Below, in pieces: positions 1-8,252 of a DNA stretch of 64,000 nucleotides. Location of the stretch: the NCBI GenBank assembly GCA_024742485.1, contig JANSYK010000004.1, forward strand, positions 310,001 to 374,000, given 5' to 3'. How positions within the stretch are numbered: the first letter of the stretch is position 1; every line of letters starts with the position of its first letter. A program made the translations under genes and the position numbers. The notes under the pieces are model-generated. The model was not told the origin of the DNA and did not search any database. It saw nothing but the letters and a program-made list of their open reading frames with translations. The stretch is from Alphaproteobacteria bacterium. Its GTDB lineage: Bacteria; Pseudomonadota; Alphaproteobacteria; Rhizobiales; Rhizobiaceae.

Positions 1-949
1 CGACGGTCTGCGTCGCTGCATCGTAGAACCATGGCACCGGACCGGAGAAATTGGGCGCGCCCCCGACTTTGTCACCCTCCAGCGTCCACAGGATCGAATG
101 CGACGGCCCGGTCGTCACATTCACCGCCGTGGGGGTTCCTGCGGCAGTGTCAAAACGAATCTCACCACCAATGAATCCCGGGGCCAGGAGATTGAGTATG
201 TGGCCAGTACGCCTGTCATCGAAAGAGATCGCACGGCCATTGACGCTCACCAGCCGCCCCGAATTGGTAAGCGTTCCATCGCGGCCGCCAAGCCTCTGTC
301 CCACGGAATCAGCGCCATAGACTGTTATGGAACCGATGTTGATGAGGTGACCACCTTCTATGGCCTGCCCAAAGGAGGTACGGCCTCGTGTCGTAATGAC
401 GCCGCTATTGACGACTTTCAGGCCGCTGGTGCCCTCCTGCCCGAAGGCGGACGGCCCAAATGTCATGATCGTCCCTGTATTGCTTATCGCGCCGCCGACG
501 CTATTGCGCGAGATCGTTTGCCCATGAGCCACGTGACCCCAAGTCGTAATTGTACCACTGTTGTTGAGAGAGCCGAAGTCACCCTCGAGGCTCTGTGCGG
601 GGGATCTGTCGCCTTCGGTCGATATCGCGCCGCTGTTGGCGATGGTGCCAAAATCGCCCTCGATATTTTGTGCGTAGGCTTGCTGTCCGCCGGTGGTGAG
701 CCGGCCGCGATTGTCAAGCGTGATGGTGTTGCCGGTCCCCTCCATGGCGTCGACATCATTGCCCGTCACATCGATCGAACCGGTGTCGGTGACGATCAGC
801 GTGTCGCCGTCCAGAACAGTATTGCCGCCATTGGTCGTCGTTTGCTGATCATCGACAACAAACACGTCCTGCGCGTTCGCAGCCGATGCGGCCAGCCAAA
901 GTGCCATGGATGCGCCGAAGAAGGCAGAGCGCATACAAAGGCTCGTCAT
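1..949 (-). CDS. Autotransporter-like surface protein, N-terminal part (runs off the left edge)
   Basis: The minus strand is open from an ATG at 949 to the window edge, giving 316 residues with no stop. It starts with a signal peptide (about residues 1-24, ending in ASAANA before QD). Seven or so imperfect repeats of 20-30 residues follow, each with an N-S-G-x-I-T-T core and an A-x-G-Q motif. Asn/Gly/Thr/Ser-rich repeats of this kind form the beta-helix passenger of type V autotransporters. The C-terminal beta-barrel would lie outside the window, so the class is inferred from the passenger alone. The SD sequence is weak. A second Met at 934 is an alternative start. The gene lies 240 bp downstream of an AraC-type regulator on the same strand, which may control it. 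Confidence 0.75.
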   Translation of the reverse strand, partial: MTSLCMRSAFFGASMALWLAASAANAQDVFVVDDQQTTTNGGNTVLDGDTLIVTDTGSIDVTGNDVDAMEGTGNTITLDNRGRLTTGGQQAYAQNIEGDFGTIANSGAISTEGDRSPAQSLEGDFGSLNNSGTITTWGHVAHGQTISRNSVGGAISNTGTIMTFGPSAFGQEGTSGLKVVNSGVITTRGRTSFGQAIEGGHLINIGSITVYGADSVGQRLGGRDGTLTNSGRLVSVNGRAISFDDRRTGHILNLLAPGFIGGEIRFDTAAGTPTAVNVTTGPSHSILWTLEGDKVGGAPNFSGPVPWFYDAATQTV

Positions 950-1190
950 TCCCGGCACTGTGGCTTTTAAAGGCACACGCTGCGCTCCGCCCAGACAAGT
1001 CTGGACGGAAATTCTGGATATGCCGGGCAGCAATGTTGGTACCAATCTCCTGACCCCCACGTCACAGGTTGAGAGATACCCTTGCCTCGCGTGAAATGAT
1101 ATCGGATCACAATCTCAATAGTATGGGCTATATGTCTCATTGATGCATTCAAATGCCGATATCGTTGCCTCGTTTCTGACGAGACCCCGT

Positions 1191-2159
1191 CTAAACGGGG
1201 CGAATCCGGTCGAGCCAGCGCGTCACTATACCCATCTGATCTGACGGGGCGCCGGAGCGTGCGCGTATTCCCGTCGACAGGCAGGCGGAGGGGGAGATAC
1301 TGAACCGTGCGCGAAACAACCGATTGAAGTGCGTGGCGTCCGTGAAATGCCATCGTCGTGCGGTGGCCGCGACCTGCCCTCGCTCCGCCTTTGCACCGGC
1401 GAGTTCAAAAAAACACCGGTCAAGCCGGCGATTGCGGATGAAGCGGGAGACGCCACCCTCGTTCTCGAAATGCCGGTAAAGCGTCGCACGCGATATCCCG
1501 AACGCGGATGTCAGCGTATCGACATCAAGGTCGGGTCGATGAAGGTTGGTTGCCACAAAGTCCTGCAGCAGAAGTGTGAGGGGGAGGTCGCGGTCGTCGA
1601 CGGGCGCGTTTCCCGGTTCCGGCCCCAGCATGAGCTGGCGCACCAGTCCGACAAAGGTTTGCGCGATAAGCGCGGCATCCTCCGCGGTCCCGTCCGCCTG
1701 CACTGCCACCAGTTCGGCATGTGCAGCAGCGAGCAGGCGGCCCTTTGGCGAATCGAGCGCAACGGACGTCATCACGGGTTCTTCGCCGCGCGCATAACCC
1801 AGCGCCGCATGGGGAATGCAGATGCCGCGGCTTTGGCAGCGGTCCTTCATGGACACGTAACGCTGTGACATGTCGATGAGATGGAGGCGGGACGGTGTAA
1901 CATCAAACCCGACATCGGCCACCTCGGCGCGTCCGCCGCCGGCGTAAAAGCGTTCGAAGAGGAGGTAATCGTGGCAGGCGTCTTTGCGGGTTTGCGGATC
2001 ATGAACAAGCATCTCGGCAGGTGATGCGAGCTTGGCCAGGAACAATCCGTCGAACTCGTCGATTTCGATATCGACCCGGCTGTCCTCTTTCGGCTCTCGC
2101 GGATGGACCTCATAAAAGGGTGAGGCAAGCTCTTGCCACTGCTCGAAATCGAGTCGCAT
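1191..2159 (-). CDS. AraC-family transcriptional regulator
   Basis: This 322-residue protein has an N-terminal ligand- or partner-binding region (about 1-190) resembling AraC-binding-domain-like regulators. Its C-terminal double helix-turn-helix spans about residues 205-300. The second helix region reads HFTDATHFNRLFRARF, the usual AraC signature with F-S-I-S-P-S after it, and the first HTH includes FGISRATLYRHF. The last 20 or so residues are poorly conserved in type. It is encoded just upstream of the autotransporter on the same strand, and AraC regulators of this length often sit beside autotransporter genes in Rhizobiales. That regulatory link is inferred. The inducer is unknown. Confidence 0.85.
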   Translation of the reverse strand: MRLDFEQWQELASPFYEVHPREPKEDSRVDIEIDEFDGLFLAKLASPAEMLVHDPQTRKDACHDYLLFERFYAGGGRAEVADVGFDVTPSRLHLIDMSQRYVSMKDRCQSRGICIPHAALGYARGEEPVMTSVALDSPKGRLLAAAHAELVAVQADGTAEDAALIAQTFVGLVRQLMLGPEPGNAPVDDRDLPLTLLLQDFVATNLHRPDLDVDTLTSAFGISRATLYRHFENEGGVSRFIRNRRLDRCFFELAGAKAERGQVAATARRWHFTDATHFNRLFRARFSISPSACLSTGIRARSGAPSDQMGIVTRWLDRIRPV

Positions 2160-2470
2160 CAGCGCGGTCCCGTCATCTCCTGGTGGTGTTTACACCGGTG
2201 ACACGGAGGGTATGGATCAACCGTGCCGTGTGACCACCGTTGTTGCGGCGCGACCCTTTTTCGCTGTGTGGAGATTGTTCGGGCTCATTCCCTCGGCGCC
2301 GGCTGTCGTTGCCGAAGATGCGCGCCCGGCCGCAAGACGATGCGCCCCACAATCACGATCCGCGCGCCAAGACAACCCATGCTATTACCGCGCAATGCGC
2401 TTTTCAAGTGCATGCCAAATTCCGGTCATCAGGATCTCGAAGCAAAACACTCCCATGCATAAAAGTGCAG
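2160..2470. other. Intergenic stretch without recognisable genes
   Basis: Short ORFs occur here on both strands, but none has a good ribosome site or family resemblance. The start regions of the minus-strand AraC regulator and the plus-strand HTH regulator face away from each other, so this is a divergent promoter region. No clear terminator or repeat was seen. Confidence 0.5.
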
Positions 2471-2499
2471 TTGACCGCCATTTTCAATGAAAATACTTT
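2471..2499 (+). promoter_or_regulatory. Sigma70-like promoter of the two-HTH regulator
   Basis: A TTGACC box at 2471-2476 and a TACTTT box at 2494-2499 are separated by 17 bp. The likely transcript would start about 65 bp before the ATG at 2572. Both boxes were read by eye and not tested. Confidence 0.45.
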
Positions 2500-2571
2500 T
2501 CCGCAGGACCACGTTTCAAGGCGTTTTCGGAATCCATGAAATTTGTTGGGGCGATCGGTGGTCGTGTAAAT

Positions 2572-3399
2572 ATGGGCGGACAGGCAACAAAGCATTTAGA
2601 CGGAAGGCAGGTTCGTGCCATGCGGCGTGAGGCCGGGCTCAGCCAGTCCGATTTTGCCGATTCCATCGGCATAAACCAGGCAACCGTCAGTCGCTGGGAG
2701 CGAGGGCATCAGCCGCTAGGGCACCATTGGTGCCAAACCGTACTCGATTTCTTTGGCCGGCTGCCCGATACCGATGGCCGGACACCGGTGCTGCCGTTCA
2801 CGGACATAGATGACAACTGGCCCGACCTGATCAGCTACTACCGGATGACGCGGTCACTTAGCCAGTTGCAGCTGGCCGAAATCCTCGATGTTGAAAACAC
2901 GACCATCTACCGCTGGGAAAACGGACTGAGTGTGCCGTGCTTGAAGGAGCAACGCCTGTTGCGTGACATGATTCTGGCGCCGATTGGCTCAAATGCTCAG
3001 TTCATGCGTGTTCGCCAGCGTATATCCGACAGTTCCGCCATGATGTATATGTGCCTGGGACGTATCATATTGGCGCATTCGGAACCGCTCAATCGCATGA
3101 ACAGCAGGAGCCGCTGCAATTTTCCCGCCTACTCGCGAAGTGACGAGGTCTATGGCGGCAAACTTGCCGAGTGGATGAAGGCCCGTGACCAATCCGGCTT
3201 TTTTCGCGGAGACGTCGTCAAGACCAGCACAATCTGTTCATTGACGCCCAACGACACAAGGCGAATGGTTGCCTTTCCCCTGCCCCTTGAATGTGGATCG
3301 GTGCTGACCGTCGGATATCATCGGTCCGTCACCACGCGTGAAGGAATGAAATGCGACGGCCAATTCGAATTGAACCATGCCGATGAGCTGGCTGCGTGA
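2572..3399 (+). CDS. Tandem XRE-type HTH regulator
   Basis: This 275-residue DNA-binding protein has two Cro/C1-type helix-turn-helix domains in tandem. The first (about residues 12-60) includes LSQSDFADSIGINQATVSRWE. The second (about 90-140) includes LSQLQLAEILDVENTTIYRWE. The C-terminal half has no recognisable domain. The ATG at 2572 is chosen because the extra 12 residues from 2536 precede the conserved part and look non-native. The last 66 codons lie in a 534-bp direct repeat, and the same C-terminal fragment is found again at 7719-7920. The full-length copy here appears to be the ancestral one. Its targets are unknown. Confidence 0.7.
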   Translation: MGGQATKHLDGRQVRAMRREAGLSQSDFADSIGINQATVSRWERGHQPLGHHWCQTVLDFFGRLPDTDGRTPVLPFTDIDDNWPDLISYYRMTRSLSQLQLAEILDVENTTIYRWENGLSVPCLKEQRLLRDMILAPIGSNAQFMRVRQRISDSSAMMYMCLGRIILAHSEPLNRMNSRSRCNFPAYSRSDEVYGGKLAEWMKARDQSGFFRGDVVKTSTICSLTPNDTRRMVAFPLPLECGSVLTVGYHRSVTTREGMKCDGQFELNHADELAA

Positions 3400-3731
3400 C
3401 CTACGCATGAACTCCTGCAGGTCGGATGCCCGCCAATAGGCGTTGTCGATCAGGTCGACGACAATGAGATCTGCTGAGTAACAGCCGAAGTGTTGCATGG
3501 GGCAACGACACGCCTGATCCGGTCCTGATCAACGGTGCCGGATGAGCCCGGACACAGAGCCGAGAGGGATCACGACCAGTGCTGTCTATGTTGCCAAGCG
3601 GGACTTGAGATTGTCATCAAGCTCGCCCGCTGGAAAATCGATATGGATGTGGTTGCCATCGGGGTCGAAAATATTCACCTGCACAATGGGAAAGTCCGGC
3701 ACTGTGTTCATACCGAAATCGATGCCACGAT
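3198..3731 (+). repeat. 534-bp direct repeat, left copy
   Basis: This segment recurs at 7719-8252 in the same orientation with about seven single-base differences (roughly 98.7% identity by eye). It covers the 3-prime end of the HTH regulator, the intergenic stretch, and the last 48 or so codons of a VOC gene. Sequence on both sides of each copy is different. Together the two copies bound a 4.5-kb unit, pointing to a duplication caused by integration or unequal exchange. Confidence 0.95.
3586..3731 (-). pseudogene. Truncated VOC-family gene (C-terminal fragment)
   Basis: The minus strand encodes the last 48 residues of the VOC protein that is intact at 8107-8511. They include the FDPDGNHIHIDF motif. 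At 3731 homology stops and a different sequence begins, with a stop codon a short way upstream in frame. This is the leftover of the gene broken when the repeat-bounded segment formed. Confidence 0.85.
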
Positions 3732-4005
3732 AGGCCTTTTGATGAGCCATAGTAGTTCATGACCGGCACCCTGTCGCCGTCATAACCGCCCCAATGCCCA
3801 TCCGCGTTGCAGGGCACGGTAAGAGCGCAATCCCGGTCCGCCGTCTGGTGTGTCGACTCCTCACCGGCGACATCCTGGTGAAGCGGCTGAACATGGTTGT
3901 GAATGCCGTCACTACAAAACCGACATTTTCGCCCATTGAACCGTCAGCGGATTTACCGAACTGAGTAGGTGGGCGCAGAGCGACAATTCGATAATTGGAT
4001 CACCA
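3732..4005 (-). pseudogene. Decayed fragment resembling another VOC-family gene
   Basis: Just beyond the left repeat, the minus strand carries coding-like pieces in two frames. One reads PPTQFGKSADGSMGENVGFV, like the middle of YcpJ-type VOC proteins. The other continues with HQDVAGEESTHQ and then ends NYYG, as expected after a frameshift. Stops flank both pieces. It is probably the remnant of a second glyoxalase-fold gene that came with the inserted segment. The family call rests on pattern memory only. Confidence 0.35.
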
Positions 4006-4096
4006 GCCGGTGTCTTGATTCCCGAGTCTGCCAATCAAGGAATTACAGGTAAAAAGGCTTCATCTTTGGCATTTATTTCAAGGGTCTCCGGGAACA

Positions 4097-5404
4097 CTAA
4101 ATTTTTATTGCGCCGTTGAATGTATAGTATTCTACACTGGCCGGATTGAAATTTGTATATTTTCCGTTGTTCGTCTGCTTCAGCACAAAACGTCCGCCCT
4201 CATCTCCACCCATGCCGCTCAGGAGCGTTTCAACGCGACCAACCATGGTCAGTTGATTTATTTCTTCATACTCATTCCCGTTCCACTCGCAGATTTCGTG
4301 TTCCAGCTTCATGTCACACTCATTCCTCAATTCCCTTAGCTCACTCGGGCTAAGTTCATTATCCAGTTCGGAAATCTCATATGATCCCAATGGCTTCCTT
4401 CCTTCGCTTTGCAGGTATTTCACACGGGCAATGTCAGTCCTCTTCAGCAACACCTTTCCCATAACCAGGTTCCCGCGGAAATCACTGGTCAACGCGGCTC
4501 CGTGAAGCGTAGCCACACCGGTGCTGATCGGTTTAAGAACCATAATTTTGAGGAATCCGGAGTTCTCACTCGGCCCGATAAGATATGTTCCCCTGGCAAA
4601 TGTTAAAACCAAGCCGTCTACCCTGCGATTATGGGATTCCGGTTCAATTTCTTCTGTTGAGCTCAAAGCTGATTCCTCAGCTTGAAAAAAATTCACAAAT
4701 CGCGTGATTGGAAGGAGTTCCAGAGGTGGTTTGATGACAGTGAAACTCTTGTCGATTTCACCAGGCTTTGAGGAGAATCGATACGTTTCGAAGAATTGAT
4801 GCCCCGGATTGCCGGATTCAGATGATCCGAAAAAACCCTTGGAGGCCGCTGACAGGGGATCCGATTCCGGATCACGGTTCGCATTTGTCAGTATCTGTAT
4901 CGCCAGATCAGCAACGCCAGAATACTCGGTGCGCAAACCCACAGCACCCTTTTCGAGAAAATAGGACAAAAAATTATATTGTTCCTCGGACTGAATCAGA
5001 TCCTGTCGATACAAAACGACAGCATAGGCGGCCATCGCATTGTAGAATCTGCGGTCAAAAATCCGACTGTTGACGTCGGTCCTCGAAGCCGTATGGCTCT
5101 TGAACAAGAAACGCGGAGCCCCTCGCTCTGCGGGTTCATTGTCAGGGGTATTTAAGAACGCACTCACCCGTTTCATGTAACGAACAAATGCAAATTTGGC
5201 CGGTGCCGATTTAAGGTTGCCTTCTTGATCGGCCACCTCATAAATCTCTAGGCAACGATCATAGTATCGACCATAGGATTGTTGCGATAGGTTTTCACAA
5301 ATATCGACCACAAGCCGGAACAGCTTTTCTCGTCTGCCATCGTCATCCCAGAACGCTGTATCAAAATTGATGCACTCTTTGGGCTCAATCCACGATGTGG
5401 TCAT
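4097..5404 (-). CDS. Protein of unknown function in the repeat-bounded segment
   Basis: The product is a soluble-looking 435-residue protein without signal peptide or membrane segment, and I do not recognise its family. The N-terminal half (1-190) is rich in aromatic residues and predicted helical. The middle (about 230-340) reads as mixed alpha/beta. The C-terminal 90 residues are acidic. The frame stays open for another 74 codons upstream of the ATG at 5404. That extension is cysteine-rich and unlike the rest, and it covers the candidate operator boxes at 5448-5494, so the shorter form is preferred. The SD is weak. It is transcribed away from the gene at 5771, and the pair probably forms one module. 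Base composition is clearly lower in GC than the core genes. Confidence 0.6.
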   Translation of the reverse strand: MTTSWIEPKECINFDTAFWDDDGRREKLFRLVVDICENLSQQSYGRYYDRCLEIYEVADQEGNLKSAPAKFAFVRYMKRVSAFLNTPDNEPAERGAPRFLFKSHTASRTDVNSRIFDRRFYNAMAAYAVVLYRQDLIQSEEQYNFLSYFLEKGAVGLRTEYSGVADLAIQILTNANRDPESDPLSAASKGFFGSSESGNPGHQFFETYRFSSKPGEIDKSFTVIKPPLELLPITRFVNFFQAEESALSSTEEIEPESHNRRVDGLVLTFARGTYLIGPSENSGFLKIMVLKPISTGVATLHGAALTSDFRGNLVMGKVLLKRTDIARVKYLQSEGRKPLGSYEISELDNELSPSELRELRNECDMKLEHEICEWNGNEYEEINQLTMVGRVETLLSGMGGDEGGRFVLKQTNNGKYTNFNPASVEYYTFNGAIKI

Positions 5405-5447
5405 TGCTACAACGCCGCCATTCTGTCCACAATTTGTCACACAAACC

Positions 5448-5495
5448 TTACACTTCGAAATCCACAATGCAAGGAAGTGTAAAGTGAGTGTAAAC
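5448..5495. promoter_or_regulatory. Cluster of three AGTGTAA-type boxes (candidate operator)
   Basis: TTACACTT at 5448-5455 is the inverse of AGTGTAAA at 5476-5483, and a second AGTGTAAA lies at 5487-5494, 11 bp further on. Three copies of an 8-bp word within 47 bp, between two divergent genes, suggest binding sites for a repressor or activator. The binding factor is unknown. Confidence 0.4.
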
Positions 5496-5596
5496 TTGTT
5501 TGTGCACAAATGATGAGACTGTAGCCAATACTCACCACTTAGCACACTCATCTGGAATCTATTGAATAATAGGTACGCACTCAGAGGCTTGGGTTG

Positions 5597-5619
5597 GGTG
5601 GTAGTGTATCTGTACCACC
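5597..5619. promoter_or_regulatory. Inverted repeat GGTGGTA-N9-TACCACC
   Basis: A perfect 7-bp dyad with a 9-bp centre lies in the divergent region between the two unknown genes, about 150 bp before the ATG at 5771. It may be an operator for either gene. It is not followed by a T run, so it is unlikely to be a terminator. Confidence 0.4.
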
Positions 5620-5770
5620 ACAGCACCCTTTCCTACGCTGCGCCCAGGCTGAGTGAATCAACTGGTGACGGGCATCCTTCTGGTGCCGCCTCCAAATTCG
5701 TTAGCCGATTGAGTTTTGTTTGACTCGGCACGTTTGTTGCGATGCGCGCGTAAAACGAAGGAGGGCAAAA

Positions 5771-7669
5771 ATGGGTGGGAATCTCAAATACAGGTACTCT
5801 GATCAATATAGCCGAATGGGCGGTGAGGCTCATAAAAGGGGCGCATTCGCTGTCGGCGCCCCCGCACTGAGTTGGCACCTAGGTTTGTTCGCAAAAAGGG
5901 CAAATGCGCCCGATGGCAATCAACTTGGCCACTCTCCCACGACGCAAATCTACCGTGATGTCATAAGCAATGGCGAAATATTGCAGATCGCAGAGGAGTT
6001 CTTTTCGACGGTTCTTGATAGCGTCGACATAGATATCACCAAGCCAAAGCAAGTGGATGCGTTGAGGGAAACGAAAGAGGGATCAAAGGGGGAAGGCCCC
6101 AAAACGGCATTCTTTTCCTTCGACGACATACTGACCAAGTTTGTAGTAACGCCGCACAGCGATCATTTCACTATCACCACCATCGTTGATCTATCCAAGC
6201 CCGGATATGATCCAGCCGATCCAAACAGCGAACGCATGCTTTTCCTCAAATCTGACGACGGGTCATTTCGTCGGAAACTCGTGAGCAATTACGAAACCTA
6301 CGCTGAATTTGCCAATCCGGATGAGCTTGAAAGTGCAGTTCCGAATGCTCATGCGCACCAAGCCAAGTGCTTTCTCCAGGATCATGTGTGGGACTACATC
6401 TCAAAGCATTTGTTGAGGTCAACGAAGCTTTTTGCGCACTCCGATCGCCTGGCACGCAATGCCTATTGCCTGGAGGTTTTCGCCGACTTCAGAGGTGTGG
6501 TGGTCAACTGCGCGGACATTTTTGGTGTTTTCCCCACAGAGCGGAAAAAACAACCGTCAAATCTCGTCGGCAGTTCCGGGATATTTGGAGACAAGGATAA
6601 GCAGTCTCAAGGGCTCCGCTCCCTATTTCCTCTGATGGATCTGGGTGACAGGAAATTCAAATACAAAGAGCTCGTGGCATGCACAATATTCAGAAACAGG
6701 GCCGTATATCTCTCGCCGCTTGGAGCCGCCCCGGTTCATTCCGGCGCGAAAGATGGCGAAACTCCAATGAGACCACTCTATTTCGGCGTTGCCACCTGCG
6801 AAAACAACCGCTGGCAAATCGGCAGGATTATCCATCGTCTAAACAGCCTGGGCACCCTCCGATTGATCGCGCTGCGCGATTACGAGAAGCTCCAAGAGGC
6901 GAGCGATAACATCAGAATAGTCGGCGAAAAGCTGGATGAGCTGTTTCTGACGCGCGATGATACGGCTCTTGATGATGAGGAGATCATAGATGAGGAGCAG
7001 TTTCAGCTTGCAACATTAAAGCGAGAAATCGATGAAATTGGCCGAGATATCACCGGGCATTTGCCATACAGAGTTTCCAGGTCGAGGTATCGGACAGAAC
7101 AATTCAAACAACAATTGGCCGATCTTCACGTCGGCAGGATTGAGGCCTGGCAACCCTACGATGAGTTCGTGAAAAGAAGGCTTTATCCTGCATTCGACTT
7201 CATTGACCGGGTAGGAGAACGGTACAAGGGGTTGGGTCAGAATTATGAGAGGCAGCTGCTCTCCCTCAATAGCGACATGCAAAGCACAAGCGGCCAGCAC
7301 CTTGTAGAGATACAAAAGGATGTACTGGGATCACACGCCTTCCAGCATGTTATTGAATCAATTGCACTAGGCTACTATGGTGGGCTGGTATTCTACTACA
7401 TAACAAAACCCTACTATATGTATTTATACAATTTTTCATCGGAATATCTCAATGGACTGGGCGCAATAATTTGCACAAACTCAAATGGATATTGCGAATA
7501 CGATAAATATTATAAATCTTTGTGCATGTTGGGTTTTGGGCTTTGGGCTATGTTTCGCTACATTAGGAGTGAACGGGCGCACAAAGAGAAGATGCGAGAT
7601 TTTAATTCTCGAATGGCAAAGAGAACTTTTGGTCGTGGTCATGTGAAGAGATCGTCAGCTCTACACTGA
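5771..7669 (+). CDS. Membrane-anchored protein, distantly DUF3422-like
   Basis: This is a 632-residue protein. The start at 5771 is set by a strong GGAGGG Shine-Dalgarno six bases upstream. The first 400 residues look globular and are not recognised. Residues about 440-530 are helical with likely coiled coil, and include the segment RIEAWQPYDEFVKRRLYPA. Two hydrophobic segments follow, near residues 545-570 and 595-615, with a basic tail after them. DUF3422 proteins of Proteobacteria share this C-terminal plan: the RIEG-type helix, a hinge, then a pair of membrane segments. The overall length is far greater here, so only a distant relation is proposed. The last third is strikingly AT-rich, a sign of transfer. 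It is divergent from the unknown gene at 4097-5404. Confidence 0.6.
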   Translation: MGGNLKYRYSDQYSRMGGEAHKRGAFAVGAPALSWHLGLFAKRANAPDGNQLGHSPTTQIYRDVISNGEILQIAEEFFSTVLDSVDIDITKPKQVDALRETKEGSKGEGPKTAFFSFDDILTKFVVTPHSDHFTITTIVDLSKPGYDPADPNSERMLFLKSDDGSFRRKLVSNYETYAEFANPDELESAVPNAHAHQAKCFLQDHVWDYISKHLLRSTKLFAHSDRLARNAYCLEVFADFRGVVVNCADIFGVFPTERKKQPSNLVGSSGIFGDKDKQSQGLRSLFPLMDLGDRKFKYKELVACTIFRNRAVYLSPLGAAPVHSGAKDGETPMRPLYFGVATCENNRWQIGRIIHRLNSLGTLRLIALRDYEKLQEASDNIRIVGEKLDELFLTRDDTALDDEEIIDEEQFQLATLKREIDEIGRDITGHLPYRVSRSRYRTEQFKQQLADLHVGRIEAWQPYDEFVKRRLYPAFDFIDRVGERYKGLGQNYERQLLSLNSDMQSTSGQHLVEIQKDVLGSHAFQHVIESIALGYYGGLVFYYITKPYYMYLYNFSSEYLNGLGAIICTNSNGYCEYDKYYKSLCMLGFGLWAMFRYIRSERAHKEKMRDFNSRMAKRTFGRGHVKRSSALH

Positions 7670-7718
7670 CAACAATTCCGACTTTGTTTCGCCATGCCTG
7701 GTCGATTGGAACACTCGA

Positions 7719-7920
7719 CTTTTTTCGCGGAGACGTCGTCAAGACCAGCACAATCTGTTCATTGACGCCCAACGACACAAGGCGAATGGTTGCCTTTCCC
7801 CTGCCCCTTGAATGTGGATCGGTGCTGACCGTCGGATATCATCGGTCCGTCTCCACGCGTGAAGGAATGAAATGCGACGGCCAATTCGAATTGAACCATG
7901 CCAATGAGCTGGCTGCGTGA
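7719..7920 (+). pseudogene. C-terminal fragment of the two-HTH regulator
   Basis: The last 66 codons of the regulator at 2572-3399 are repeated here with two amino-acid changes and the same stop. The HTH domains are missing. A short ORF reads into it from 7684 across the repeat boundary, but it has no good start signal. It is a by-product of the duplication. Confidence 0.85.
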
Positions 7921-8252
7921 CCTACGCATGAACTCCTGCAGGTCGGATGCCCGCCAATCGGCGTTGTCGATCAGGTCGACGACAATGAGATCTGCTGAGT
8001 AACAGCCGAAGTGTTGCATGGGGCAACGAAACGCCTGATCCGGTCCTGATCAACGGTGCCGGATGAGCCCGGACACACAGCCGAGAGGGATCACAACCAG
8101 TGCTGTCTATGTTGCCAAGCGGGACTTGAGATTGTCATCAAGCTCGCCCGCTGGAAAATCGATATGGATGTGGTTGCCATCGGGGTCGAAAATATTCACC
8201 TGCACAATGGGAAAGTCCGGCACGGTGTTCATACCGAAATCGATGCCACGAT
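7719..8252 (+). repeat. 534-bp direct repeat, right copy
   Basis: This is the second copy of 3198-3731, offset by exactly 4521 bp with no indels seen. In this copy the VOC gene continues intact to the right. In the left copy the HTH gene is intact to the left. Joining the outer parts restores an HTH regulator convergent with a VOC gene, which gives the likely ancestral order. Confidence 0.95.

Noticed and set aside
98-970. 290-codon plus-strand ORF at the left edge
   Set aside because: It is antisense to the clear signal peptide and repeat pattern on the minus strand, and its own translation has no recognisable features.
3238-3498. 86-codon minus-strand ORF, repeated at 7759-8019
   Set aside because: It lies antisense to the HTH regulator end. 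Its conservation between copies only reflects the recent DNA duplication.
3741-3752. GATGAGCCATA word matching the IS110 left end
   Set aside because: Only 11 bases agree and the flanks do not, so chance is a sufficient explanation for calling no IS at the repeat edge.
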